A stretch of 64,000 nucleotides of DNA, from positions 434,001 to 498,000 of the forward strand of contig JAIUCV010000345.1 of assembly GCA_026724425.1 (NCBI GenBank), given 5' to 3'. Of this stretch, positions 47,091-59,880 are shown in pieces. This stretch comes from Erythrophleum ivorense (taxonomy: Eukaryota > Streptophyta > Magnoliopsida > Fabales > Fabaceae). Made by a program: the position numbers and the translations under genes. Numbering within the stretch: the first letter of the stretch is position 1; every line of letters starts with the position of its first letter. Below the pieces are notes generated by a model. The model had not been told where the DNA came from. It was given only the letters and a program-made list of their open reading frames with translations, and did no database searches.

Positions 47091-49089
47091 CTTCATCATT
47101 TTTTGGGATTAATTGTTATTTTTGAAATAATGTTTAGTGTTTTTTGTAGGCTTAAACTTTAACTGTTTCAACATTTTATAGTTTGTAATTTGTAATGGGT
47201 ACTTCACTTTGACTGAATATATAGATGCTTTAGTAATGGTCGCTATTTTCTAATGCAAATTGTAAAATGGGCATTTGACATTTGTTTCCTATTCTCTCTA
47301 AGTGTTTATCCAAATGAGTTCAATTTCTTACACTCCTTGGGGATAGTGAAATAAGGAATGTGTAACATAGTTTCATTTTATATTTTTTTAGAGAAAAACT
47401 AACGAGTATGTCCCTGTTTATCTCGATGAAGTTTCATTAGTAGAATAAATAACCATGTATCAATCATCCAGACTTGACTCATTGCATTTTGACAGAAGAA
47501 AGGCACAAAGAAACAGTGTTTATTCTGGACACTCACCTTAAATCAGCACAAAGCAACTACATACAAGTAGTTTGATTGTGTTGTTAGAACAACTAGGTAC
47601 TCATTGCATTTTGAATGTGCTGTTAGAACAACTAGATACAAGTATGAGAGCATGAAGCCAAAAAATAAGATCAAGTGGTGGTGGAAAGTTTTGTACCAAG
47701 CAATCACCAAAATATGATTCCAAAGAAGCCTAAAGTTTGATTATGCTCCAGCTTCTATTACCCCATTAATTGTCGTGGAGAAGCTTATTGTCATATAAGA
47801 TATTTGTCATCATGTAAGATATCCACGATTTCTCAAGATGGAGTACTTATTGTCACAGTGGAGAAGCTGCCACCCTAAGATCCCAAAGCCATTGAGGTCA
47901 AGCTTGCTTAATTAATCCATGTTCGATGCAATCATATGTTATAAGCTATACAACTTAATCGCGTTTTATGGTGTGATTGAAGTAAATCTGTAAATTTTGT
48001 TATTGTGAGATGGAGTATGTTGGCCTCTAATTAAGTAGTTGCTATTTTTTTACCTTTGACCATGATCAGTAAATGACTTTTTCAATTTGTTTTATAACTT
48101 TAGAAATGTTTTCTTCAAACAAATTTGATTATTGGTTACCCTGTTTCTAGGAATGCCATCTCTACAGATCATGTATATGCTTTTACATTATTTACCATCG
48201 TGGCTTAAATAATTTATAAGTCATAAAATAAGTCCTTAAAAAAAAATAAATGCCTTACAAGAAAGAATCCCATTCAAATTCACAGTCATTTCATGGCACT
48301 CTGTCCAAACATCATAGTGGGATGTATTTGCAAGGTTTCTACCCTTATACGCACCTTCTGACAAGGAATACAAAATATATATAACAATGCTATTCATAAA
48401 AACAATTGATGCTAAGTGCATGTGGGTAGCAACTATCCAGAATTTGAGAATATCAGTATACAAATACGAAGTAATATTTAATTGTCAATGTTTAAGCAAC
48501 ACATTAAAATATTTGCTTCAAAGTATATCAAACTTGAGGGCAACTTAACGGTCACAAATTGAAAACTATATTTACTTAAATGTTAAAGACATAGTGCTAC
48601 ATGTCAGAATAAGTTCAGAGAACAGTAAAATTAAGATGGTCGTCAGCATGAAATGATCTCCTAACTCACAATTCGAGATTTATTAACTAACACCTAAAGT
48701 TATATAACTAAATTGTTAATATTGAAGAAGGACAAATCTAGAAAATTATTTGTTTATATCCTGCATAGACCAAATACTATATTATTCAACTGTTTAGGAA
48801 AAAAAAAAAGAGGTAAGGAGATGCTAAATGAAAAAATAATAGGCAACATTAATTAGTCGAGATCAGTAAATTAGAATAAATATAATCAAGAAACACACAA
48901 GAAAACTATTAAAGGTAACATGAAGCATGGAAAAAAAGAAAAAAAATTCTTGTGGTGCATTAGAAAGGCATTTGTATCCTACCAAAATAAATGAAACAAC
49001 AATATAATGCTTAAGATTTTAAAATCTACAATCTAATTTTAGATCAAACTTTTCACAAACTCAAAACTCAAGATTCCAAACTCAAACTG

Positions 49090-49290
49090 ATGCATGAAAG
49101 ACACTCAAAGTTGGCACATCTGGGCTCTAAGTTTGGAGAAGCTGCATTTGAGGAGATGGAGAAGCATGGAGGCTTCATGGACCACATGCAAGCGCTATTG
49201 CCGGCAGGCACCCAAATTGCGTGGGTCTTAGAATGCATTGCTCGCGAGCATCAACCGAAGAGGATGAATGTTGCTTCTTTGTTCTTGTAG
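49090..49290 (+). other. Unassigned 66-codon open frame
   Basis: ATG 49090 gives MHERHSKLAHLGSKFGEAAF, EEMEKHGGFMDHMQALLPAG and a normal-looking C-terminus. The composition is protein-like and less A+T-rich than the surroundings, but no family is recognised. It may be captured coding sequence within the 3.1-kb insertion. Confidence 0.25.
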
Positions 49291-49663
49291 ATATAGTGGG
49301 TTGAAAGGGATAGCTAGGATCTAAGGGATGGACGGCCATGATTTGCGTTTGGGTTTTCAGAATGCGTGGCCAAGGAAGGATTGTTAGATCAAGCGGATGG
49401 GTGAGATTGAATGACTAAAACAACGTTGTTTTGGCAATGCATAGGTTGTACATATCTTAGAGATAGGTAGAGATGGGGAACGGATCCCTTGGAGTGTTAA
49501 CCTTGGAAGTTTGGTAAAATCTCTCACATTTTTTTTTTTAATGTTTTGTTGACATAATTTTTTTTTAAGAGAAAAAAATCATACATGTGAGAGACTTCAA
49601 CTATTTTAGGGACTGCCACTTCAGAGGATCTGAGTCTAGTAGAGATCCGGACGCGAGTATCCT

Positions 49664-50622
49664 TATATGCACTTTTTCTTCTTAAACTTTAACCCCATCC
49701 TCAACCACAAGGAAATCACAGTATGAACTGCGAACTCTCTGACTGCTTGCATCATGATGACTTAAATCTTAACCAAGGACAAATACTAATGGACCAAACA
49801 GTCAAGTATAAAGAGCCGATAAAAACTTAACTTATTAAAAATGAATTTGTCACTGAAACTGTACCCCACGGTAAGATAAATCCGGTTTAGTGAGTTTTTA
49901 ATATTGGCTTATCGTAAAGTCCATTATATGTTATTGAGAATTTTTCCTTAAGCAAGTGTGAATACCTATTCCCTTTAACCAGTTATCCTCGTCTTGTCGC
50001 CATTCACCAATATCTCTACCTTTCCTTCCATGTTTTTGTCTCTACTTTCCACAAATTCTTGACTTCTATTCTCCTATGCACTTCTAATGTCTGTATAGTG
50101 TGGACCTTTCGGCTCGTTTTTTGAGTTAGGGAGGGACTTGTGAATACCATAATCACCAGTTCTAAGTTCAAATCTGTTTGCCGTCCTTTATACGGTTTAA
50201 CAAGGCGCAAAGGGAAAAAACAAAAGTTTAGACCTTGACCAGTAACTTTGAAAATGTATGGGAGGTTTTTTAAGAGTCAAGGATTTCTGCTGGTAGTCAA
50301 TGGAGATGGGAAATTGGTCATGCTTCTTTGCCGGAACGAATGATTGACAGAACATTCAACAAGATACCCATGGCCCAAACATCTACGTGTTACATGGGTC
50401 TACCTCTTTTCTTTTTCTCTTTTTTCTTTCAAGCCTCTTTCACTACGTCTTCCGTAGTTATTTTCCAAGTCAACTGGCGTATCAAACAGTTCAAGAGTAG
50501 GTGATATATATTTGCGGAACCAAGTGCAAACATAATCAATACAAACTTCACTTCCATTAGAGAATCAGGTTATTGTTGGTGTCCATTAGTTTTTTGATGC
50601 CCATTAAATGGGGGATTTTGGG
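49664..50622 (+). promoter_or_regulatory. Upstream region of copy C
   Basis: 49664-50200 aligns with 35520-36090, and 50200-50622 with 36090-36475. A TATA-like GATATATATTT is at 50503-50513, about 110 bp before the chosen start. W-box cores lie at 50234-50239 and 50275-50280, and AGTCAA near 50468. Motif-based control by WRKY factors is inference. Confidence 0.5.
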
Positions 50623-53600
50623 ATGACAGCATTTTTTGTGTGTCGTTTCCTCTTGTTTTTGCATCTGGTACTTCTTCTCTCATCAGGGTATGGAAATGGG
50701 GACCATAATGAGTGTCTAAGGTCGTTTGATTGTGGATATCTTGGGAGCTTCCACTTCCCCTTCACCAAGGCAAAACTGCCAGACTGTGGCTTAATCATGA
50801 TACAGGGTTGTGAGGATCCAAAATCACATAAAATGATTAAACTGGGGAAGCAAGGAAGATCATTGTTGCTTACAGACGTCCTTCAACAGGATAATATCAT
50901 CACAGTTTTTGACAAAGATCTAGACGATCGTTTGAAATCTAACACTTGCGAAGTTTTCAACAACAATATTACTCTTCCTCCAAACTCTCCTTTGGTTTCT
51001 CTTGATATTAGAAATAAAGCAACCCTGTTCAGATGCAACCGCGCTCTCAACGTCAGCCCTCCTCTTGGGATTCTCAGTTATACCAAGTGCCCTAACTACA
51101 ATATCCATTACTATGACTTTTCTTATCCTAACAAAGACGAGGTCCTAAGCCTTTTCTCAGCATGTTCGATTCTTCAGCTTCCAATTAAAGACCTGATTAA
51201 TGCCACAGACCCTTTATCGTTCTTATCTGGTCATATGATTATTGAAGTACGATTATCTGGTAATTGTGATCAGTGTTACAATCACATGGGAGGCCAGTGT
51301 CGACTCGACAAAAACAATAACTTCTACTGCGACAAAGGTATACCCCAAGAACAATCCTCGAATATATTCTTTCCAAATGATGGTTTCTCTATGTGTTTTC
51401 AAACATTTATGTGACCTCCTACTAATTTTTTGAGGATAAGCGAGATTCTCATGGATGAATTAATATTGTCCTTGACATATCTGTACCAATTTGTGTCTTT
51501 AGTTTACTAGTATGTACTTCTTGCTTCCGAATTTAAGTGATTTTCCCTGTTATCTGTGGCAAAAGCTGAGCTTTCTTGCTAATTTTATTATATATTTGAT
51601 ATCCTTAGCATGACAATTAGAAATAATCAAATAGGACATTAAAGTTTTCTGCTCTCCACTAATTTCCTTAAACACCAATCCTTCCCTTGCCCTCCTGACT
51701 CCCAAACATACCTGAAAGTTTTGGCTCTCAATTAATTTGGTCCTATACTTTGTAATTGTTTTACTGTTTACTTCAAATTATTTCTTCTATTGATCGCGGC
51801 TGCACCTGCACCTGCACCTGCAGAGCATAAGAGTAAGGTTTGGAAGCTGGCATTGAGACTCGGACTAGGTAATATATATAAACTTTTTATTCATTTTCAG
51901 CTGTTAGGCTTCAAATTTAATCATTCTTAGTATTATACATTACCACTGTTAAATTTAAAATATCTTCTAGTGTTATATGTGACCCTCTTATCTTTTCAAT
52001 TTTGTCTAAGAGAATTTCATCCTAGTTTCTATTACTAACATATTTTTGCCTTGATCTTTTTTGTTGGTTGTATTCTGATTAGTATATGTGGTTCTCTGGT
52101 TGTAAGAAATTTGCTTTATTTTTTCCAAAAGAAATTGAATTAGAGTTTCTCATATAAGAGAGTAAGTTCATCATACCTTCGGTTAATGACATGCACACTC
52201 TCAACTCAACAACTTAAAATTTTTCAGTTGTTGAAGTTTCAAGATTATCTTCATTAGACTTTCCATTTTTTGTTTTCTTCATTTACAATGGCTAAATTAA
52301 AAAATTATCATATTTAAAGTGGAAACACCCCTTCTGCAGCTTCATTCATTGGACTTTTGGCCACTCTGATAATTTGGCGGCTACTTGCACGGTGTTACAA
52401 ACAAAAATATTCATCTTCAAATGTCCAGTTGCAATTAACAAGCAATAATGCAATTGATCCCTACTCAAATGCAAACTCAGGAAGTGGCAGAGCCTACTTT
52501 GGGGTACCCCTCTTCTCTTACGAGGAACTTGAGAAAGCAACAAATAATTTTGATTGTTCAAGAGAACTTGGAAATGGAGGCTTTGGGGCTGTTTATTATG
52601 GTAATTTATTCACACACTGCTCTTTCTAGTAGATGAGGGATTTGTATATAAAATAGCCAACTTTTGTGGTGTTGTATGCAAAAAGTGTGAAAATGTGTCC
52701 TGAAGATCTTTATTAAATAATGGTATAAGACCATCCAAACTTAAGGTATGAATATAATATATGTCTATAATAACCAGAGGTTACTACAGTAGACATAATA
52801 TCAGCGAATACCTTAGGGCTTTCTTGTCCCCTAATAAAACGATACCCTCCTTAACACCCTAAGCAAAAAATGCAAATAGAATAAACGTGGTGCAAATGAT
52901 CATATGAGACTTAAGAACATCTTTCATTCTGTTCATAACTTATGCTTTGATCTTTAATAACCAGGAAAACTCCAAGATGGACGAGAAGTTGCAATCAAGC
53001 GTTTATATGACCATAACTACCGGCGAGTAGAACAATTCATGAATGAAATTGAGATCCTCACTCGCTTGCGCCATCGAAACCTTGTGTCCCTCTATGGCTG
53101 CACTTCACGCCACAGCCACGAACTCCTCCTTGTGTATGAATATATTTCAAATGGGACAGTTTCAAGTCATCTTCATGGCAACCTAGCCAATCATGGGTTA
53201 CTACCATGGCCTATAAGAATCAAAATCGCTATAGAAACTGCAACTGCTTTAGCTTATCTTCATGCTTTCGACACCATTCATCGTGATGTCAAAACTAACA
53301 ACATTCTCCTTGACAACAACTTTTGTGTTAAAGTTGCAGATTTTGGACTTTCAAGGTTATTCCCCAGCGATGTCACCCACGTTTCCACTGCCCCACAGGG
53401 GACCCCCGGTTATGTTGACCCAGAATATCATCAATGTTATCAACTTACTAGCAAAAGTGATGTGTATAGTTTTGGAGTTGTGCTTATTGAATTGATATCA
53501 TCTATGACAGCAGTTGATATGAGTAGGCATAAAGATGAGATAAACTTGGCAAATCTAGCTATAAAGAAGATTCAAAAAAGTGCATATGGGGAGCTAGTTG

Positions 53601-53755
53601 ATCCTTTTCTTGGTTTTGAGTCTGATAATGAGGTTAGGATGATGATAGTTTCAATGGCTGAATTGGCTTTTCGGTGCTTACAAAGGGATGCAGATTTGAG
53701 ACCTTCCATGGACGAGGTTTTGGAGATGCTGAGGGGAATTGAGAGTGGGAAATAG
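50623..53755 (+). CDS. LRK10L-type receptor-like kinase, copy C, tail truncated
   Basis: The exons are 50623-51337, 51824-51868, 52340-52600 and 52965-53755, all GT-AG and all in phase, giving 603 residues. Met 50623 is preferred over in-frame Met 50608 because it aligns with copy B's start. The layout is: signal peptide (about 1-25), GUB_WAK-type cysteine-rich domain (CLRSFDCGYLGSFHFPF), WAK-associated C domain (CDQCYNHMGGQC), membrane helix at about 255-271 (FIGLLATLIIWRLL), and kinase from about 320 (GNGGFGAV loop, VAIK lysine near 351, HRDVKTNN near 445, DFG near 465, GTPGYVDPEYH). RD-type and apparently active. It would sit in the plasma membrane and signal from the cell wall side. A GAG-to-TAG change at 53753 removes the roughly 65-residue tail kept in copies A and B. 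The ligand is unknown. Confidence 0.88.
51801..51823 (+). repeat. (TGCACC)n hexamer at the intron 1 acceptor of copy C
   Basis: TGCACC is repeated about three times directly before the CAG acceptor at 51821-51823. Copy B has a plain acceptor here. Confidence 0.7.
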
Positions 53756-54920
53756 GAGCTTAAGCATTTAGAGGAAGTGGACTTTCATGGAGCTGGGTTA
53801 TCATATATACATCCACCTTCACCAGAGTGACGAGACTGATGTGTTGAAAAATATGAAGTCACTGCCTTCATTGAAAGTTGTGACTGATAAATGGCACAGT
53901 GAGTCGACTATACCCAATGTCAATGTTTACTGGCTTAATGTATGCCACATCATAATGATTGCAAAGGTTAAATATAAATCAAAGCTTTTATGGTAGATTT
54001 TATCTATGAAAAATGAGTAAATTAAATCAATCAATCATAAATATATAAATATGTTATACATACTTTTATTGATACTTACATCTTGTGGTGTTGAGCCCTT
54101 CTTGGGACATGTTAAAAAAAAAGCGAAGAGGTGGCACGCCTGCTGAAGGGATGCATGGAGTGGTAGCCTATAGATGCGATTGAGTGAAAATTTTACTTCA
54201 TTTTTCAATTCCTGCAGCTGAAGCTGTAACATGAAGATTGCGTCTACTCCATGAGCAAAAAGGCAAAACAAAAAGAAAAAGACTCTGAACCTGAGAGACA
54301 GAAAGTGTGCCAAACCCAAGAGTATGAGGCGTAAAAAATACGTGGAGAAATTTTTTTTGGGTATCATCATACTTTTTGGTATGGCAATCACAAAGAATTG
54401 TAGTATTTGAATAGGAGGGTTCTCAACTTCTCATAGTATGCATTATCATTGTAGTCCCCCTTGTGAGAGATTGTGGTGAGGTTATTGAAATTAACCTTTA
54501 TATAGAGAAAGTATTTAAAATTTTAAAAGGAGGGTATTTTGATTAAAAAAATTTTAAATTAAACTAAAATATAAAATAACTTTCATTTTAGGAGAAAGTT
54601 TATATAGTTTACTCTTTTGAATTTTGTCTAGTGGGTTTTTCTTAGACATTGGTAAGTCTTCCATGTCAAATTTGGTAATCCTTTCTTCTATAGTGTACTC
54701 AGGACATTTTTTGTTTTATTCAGCAGTAGCATTGAAATTATTAGACATTATTTGGTGTTGATTCCTCACTTCTAAATTTTAATTTGCATATGGGAATTAT
54801 TCATTTTCCCCATCACAAGGTACCAAAGTTGCAGTTGCTTTAGCTTGAGCTTGTGAAGTGTAAATTAAGTGAAGGAGAATAACCCAAACACCATGATCAA
54901 ATTAATAGCTACCAACTACG
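53756..54920. other. 3' flank of copy C and spacer
   Basis: 53756-53930 is the former tail-coding sequence, still recognisable next to copies A and B but with a second stop and frameshift. 53940-54060 matches the 3' flank of copy A. Beyond this nothing is identified; the minus-strand frame 54035-54391 resembles no family. Confidence 0.6.
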
Positions 54921-54929
54921 CCACTTAAA

Positions 54930-55160
54930 AATAAAAAAATGGAGGCTATTCTTTTTTGTAAAGATTTGTATGATCTTGTAGAAGAAGGAGATGCAAGTTC
55001 GGATAACATGATTCCGGAATAATCATCAGAAGACCATTGAAATAGTCAGATAATGGGTGGATATTAGTGTATACCATCGTGTGACCACAGAAACAAGTGC
55101 CCAGTTTCTATGAAAGAAGTTAGAAAATCTCTATCAGAAAGCTAGTGAACTTGAAATACA
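54930..55160 (+). pseudogene. Copia gag fragment
   Basis: The sequence reads MEAILFCKDLYDLVEEGDAS near its start and then, in another frame, VDISVYHRVTTETSAQFL, a stop, and KKLENLYQKASELE. This is the copia gag pattern in which a conserved tryptophan precedes xKLExLYxxKS. The stop sits exactly at that tryptophan (TGG to TGA). No LTRs are found nearby, so it is a scrap. Confidence 0.6.
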
Positions 55161-56505
55161 AAGGGGAAAGATTAATTGTGGAATAGTTGGGAGACTTCCA
55201 AGACTTGGTAAATCAATTGATTACCATGGCTAGGAAAAAGGATCATATCTTCTCTAAACCTCATACTGACCCAAGATCTGAATTCAAATTTATAAAACTG
55301 ACAGGGCCCTTTATTTTTTAAGGAAAAAAAAGATTGAAAGTCTTTGAGCCTTTTAGCCTTGGTTACCACATTGGAGGCTTCTCCCTCTATTCTTTGGGAC
55401 ACCTAAAGCTTGTAACCTAGTGCCAAATTCTTTAGTTTTTTCTCTTTTTTTATTGATATAGAATTAGAATTTGAAACTTTAAAAGACTTACAATTGTATT
55501 GTGTTATATATATTTTTTTTCAAAAAATATGAATTGTGATGCGGATTAGAATTTGAAATTTATATCTATAAAAAGAATATTATGCTCATAAATTTAGTTT
55601 GCATTATAAATTTCTGTAAATTATTTTAGTTGAAAGTTATAAGTTAAAACATTATTTTTTTAAATATAATATTATATATATTATAATTAATTAATTAATA
55701 TTTTTAAATATTTATGATGTCATTCAAGTCAAACAATTGCTGAATCAATTGATTCATAGCCCAAAAATCTTTCTGAGTTAACGTTTGGATCAACTTTCAA
55801 AACATTGATCAAGCTAAACCTAATAAAATCTAATGTTTCAGCTAAGTTGTAATAAAATGAAATTATAACAAATTTTATAAATTCTTCTTCTTTTTAATAA
55901 ACCAGGTGTATGACAATTGCAAAAATTTGAAACTATCCAAATCATAAAAATGGCAAAATAAAACCACTAGACAAATCTAAAATTAAGTGTTCGTTTAGAT
56001 TCACGTTCAAAAATTATGTTTGTCCAAAAACTATAATTTATCGCTTTGTATAAAACATGGTTTAAAAGGCACAAAACGCGTTTCCAAACAAACAAGAAAG
56101 CACTTTGGTCTAAAGCTATCAAAATTGATTGAACCTAGAGGCCACTTTAATCCACTATTTTGGTAGATTGGATTTAAGTTTTGTCAAACTCGTATAATTT
56201 TAAAATGATACTCGCCTAGTGTACTCAACCAATAGACTATGAGAACCAACCCATTTAATTTTTCTCTTTTTTTATTTTATTTTACCAATCTTAATAATTT
56301 AAAGAATTATAATGACATTTTAACACAAAAACTAATTTTTCAAGACAAAATTCAGATATTTTTAAAAAAGAAATTAAAAAATTTTCATTATTTATTTTAC
56401 TTTATTTTAGTCATTTGATGAGATTTAACATAATTAAATAGTTATTTTTATTTGTTCATTGAAGTTCGAAGGAATTATTTAAATATTTAGAATTTAGATT
56501 TAATT
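55161..56505. other. A+T-rich spacer, nothing identified
   Basis: A minus-strand frame at 55172-55402 is open for 76 codons but matches no family I recognise. The rest is A+T-rich. Confidence 0.45.
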
Positions 56506-59500
56506 TATAATAACTCAATAATTTGGAATCTCGGAATAATGTGGAGTTAAAACAAATAAAGAAATAATAAGTAAAAAAAAAAAAAGGAAGGGAAAAAAAA
56601 AAAGAAGAATTCAAATTTTATTTAATTTCAGTAAAAAAATTGAATTTAGGAATATCTTAAATTTTAAAATTTTGCCAAAGTCCTCTTTTATTTCTTTTCT
56701 CCATTTCTCATGGACTATTCCACACTCTCAAACGGCCCCTCTCGCGTCAGAACGCCATTTGCCTTGACCTCTTTCCTACCCTTGCTTTCCTTGTACTTAT
56801 CCCTCATTTCCTCAATTTTTCTTGGGTTTTTTGTTTTTTGTTTTTTTCTTTCCTTGTTTCCCGAAGACTCTGTCCCATTTCCAGCTGGTGAATCGTCCAA
56901 GGCAGGGGCGTTTTTACAGGGTTCCAGCAGCATAGCTCCATACGATTTCTCCCCGTGGTGCTACGAAGTTGCTGTAAGCTGTCCCTGAAGCTTTCACAGC
57001 TCAGCCACCACCAAGTCAGTGTTTTCCTTGTCCAAATGGCCTTCAATCCCCGAGTTCTTCCTGCTGCAGCACAAGCGAACGAGCTTGGGAGTTCAGCTAC
57101 GTTTGGGGTGAAGTTTTAGAGTTCTTGAACTCTAGTAAAAAAAAAAAAAATTATTCATCTTGGCTGACTTAAAGCTGGATTTTTGGTTATTTCTCACACC
57201 AGCTCCTTCTCTAGCAAGATTGGACCGAGCTTAAGGCAGAAAACACGAAAAGGAAAGAAAAAAGAGCTCTGAAACTTATCCTGTAGCTTCCTCCGTTTCG
57301 GTGTGCGTCGGTCACCCCTTTTGTGAGCTCCTTCAGTGAATCTCTTCGTCCTATCGTCGTGCAGCAAATTTGGCAGCCTCAATGGCTTTTTGGCTGCAAC
57401 TTTAGGAAGAAATTGTAAGCTTCCCTTCATCCTTTAATTCTATTTTCTTCCTCTGTTTTTCCTTCTCCGAATTCGGCCATGTATAGGTTTTGTTAACTGA
57501 ACTGAAAACTCCATGCTGTTTCCTACTGCCGTTTCGCTGCTATCTCCATCGTGGCTGTGTATTGAAGTGATTTTTCTGCTTCTTGTTCAGTTCTTTGGGT
57601 TGGTATTTTCGGTCAATGCACCTTTGACCGTGGGTTGAATCAATGAGTTAACTCTTTGTCCTTCCCTCTATTATTTTGGTCTTGGTAGCAAAATGAAAGA
57701 AATTCTTTTATATAGGATTGTGAAATTTCTACTTCTTTCTAATTATTATTTTAATCATTAAATTATTTTTTTAAAAAAAATATATTTTTTTTTACTTATC
57801 GACTTTTTACATTTTTTCCGGTTTAACCAAATATATTCTAAGAAAGTAAGAATAGTTGAATTCCCTTATATTTATATTGCATAGGTATTGAGTTGGCTAA
57901 AGCCCACCCCTCTTTGTTCCCTTTGAGTTGTGCACCACATTAGAGTACTACTGCGCAACAATAAATTTAGGCTACATTCTTTAAAATAATATTGTCTTGT
58001 GATAGGAATTAGGATAAATGGCTAGCTTAGACTACATTTTATTCTTGCCTAATTGGAAATTGTAGTAGCTGTAATGAGAAGTTTTAACAGTGGAACTAAG
58101 TTGATGGGTTTCTAGTAAAACTTGCTGTAGTTGGATTTTGCAGAATTAAAGTTGGTAGTTTTGGAAGGACAAATTACTTAATGCCTTAAAAGTTTAAATT
58201 GAGGAATCAATTGAGGTGAATGTGGGACTAGTTTAACTTTCTTTTATTTTGTTGTACATGGAGGAAGTGGGGACTAGAAGAATTTCATGAATGAGTTGGA
58301 TTGAGTAACAATTTTGGAAGGCTATATTTCAATCTAAATGCAACTCAAGAAGCACAGTAAATTCCCTTGTGACAATACGTATAAACTGAATAAAAATTCA
58401 GATTAAAAAAAAAACTTATAAGAATTCCAAAGAGGTTACTCAGTGGTAATTATTTATTTTTTATAGCATCAGGTAAATAGGATTGTCATAATCCTTATGA
58501 ATTAGTAAAGTAGACAATAATATTCTCAGTTTGGGTATTTAAGAGACGTCAAGGTTAATTTAGTATATGGGGTTTGACGAAGGCATAAATTGTCACTGCA
58601 TCATCCATTCAATAAGTAAATAACGTTTCACTACAAGTTTCATGATTTAGAATTGTGTACTGTGCCCTTTACATTTTTTAAAATAACATGACTTTTCAAG
58701 TATTAAATTTTAAAATTTTCAAGGCTTTGCCAAAATATAATTTTATACTTTGAAATCTTTGATTTTGTAAAGGGTTGATACATATATGAAATTAATTGGA
58801 GAAATCCCAAGAATTTTATTTACAAGCCTCTATGTCAATCACTCCTACGAAATATTTGCATATGAACCAAGTAGTATGATTTTATACATGACAAAAATAT
58901 TTTATGGAAGGACTAGACAAAGAACACTTGTTAATAGCATATTTGTTAGCTCTTAGCATGTCATGGTTCATACCTAACTAGTCGGGGATATAGGAGATAG
59001 TAGTCCTATATGACAACCATCACATGTGGAACGGAGAGAGGTTATGAGGTTATTTTACATAAGTTGAGGGTTAATGAAAGATTAGTTATTTACCAATATG
59101 GGCTGAGTGTCCATGACAAATGGTTATTTCCCCATGTAGGCTGTGTGCCCTCGACAGCAATTTTGTTCTAATAAGTCTTCCAACAGAATTGTTTTAAAGA
59201 AAAAGTCTTTGAAAGATCATCGATTTGAATTTGAAGTTGCATGCTCATTTTATGATTAATATTATTTCTCACCAATTTAGAGTTTTTGTTTGCAATAAAA
59301 GTTTATTTTAAAAAAATTTTCTGTGTTTGGGCACTCATGATTGTTTAGATTATGAGAGGTATGGATTTCTAACCTTAAGATAATCTTACATACTTGTCAC
59401 AATATTTCAACAAATGATTAGATTATTTACCATGTTTTTCTTAATTTTTAAATTAATATATTGTGAGATTTTATTTATTTATTCAGTAGATAATAGAGTT

Positions 59501-59880
59501 GCCCCTAAGCATTTCTCGACACCTTAATGTGGACTATCCTTTAGTCTATGAGCCCCGCATCAACCCTGTGGGTGAAGTTTATTTTGATTTATTTGATTCA
59601 TTATTTTGTTTGCATCATAGATGTAGCTTCACATAACTCACAAGTAGGATCCTCCGACTCATTAAACTTGGTCTAGTTGATAGGAACAAGAGCAAAGCTC
59701 TCTTATTTGTTTTGTTGTGTTGATTTGTTTGACTACAGAAATTTTAAGAGGTTTAAATTTTAAGGGAAGCTTTGCCAAATTTTCTATAAATGGATGGAAC
59801 CAAGAGTTACTTTGATGGTCTTGAATTTAAGAATGGAAATATTCTTGTGGATTAGTTCTTAAGTATTTCTCTTGCAAACG
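56506..59880 (+). repeat. Degenerate LTR-like repeat, copy 3, with pyrimidine-rich leader
   Basis: The start resembles the TGTAATAACC family (TTATAATAACTC near 56508). 56690-57660 is markedly G+C/C+T-richer, as in a transcribed leader; open frames there (56710-56988, 57194-57430 minus) are compositional. 59100-59800 shares the GCTGAGTGTCC motif, an AGAGCAAAGCTCTCTT block and an AAGGGA...TTTTCTATAA block with copy 1. An unrelated promoter with 5' UTR cannot be excluded for the 56.7-57.6 kb island. The end is approximate. Confidence 0.35.

Larger units (their letters stand above)
46523..49654. mobile_element. 3.1-kb insertion upstream of copy C, probable MULE-type
   Basis: The segment is missing at the homologous site before copy B (about 35515). 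It is bracketed by the 9-bp direct repeat GAGTATCCT at 46514-46522 and 49655-49663. The ends are short, imperfect inverted repeats (TTCTGATCCTCTAC on the left, GTCCGGATCTCTAC on the right read inward). The interior has exon-like sequence at 46600-47090 and an open frame at 49090-49290, with A+T-rich DNA between (47100-49080) in which I see nothing. The class is inferred from the 9-bp duplication. Confidence 0.5.

Noticed and set aside
50604..50798. Antisense open frame over exon 1 of copy C (and 36457-36651 over copy B)
   Set aside because: Shadow of the receptor-kinase exon on the opposite strand.
54035..54391. 118-codon minus-strand frame
   Set aside because: It overlaps the duplicated 3' flank of copy C, contains long hydrophobic runs from A+T bias, and shows no family similarity.
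56710..57430. Candidate new gene start in a G+C-richer island
   Set aside because: Open frames are short, exist on both strands and lack domains; it resembles the leader tract of the LTR-like repeats, though a real promoter cannot be fully excluded.
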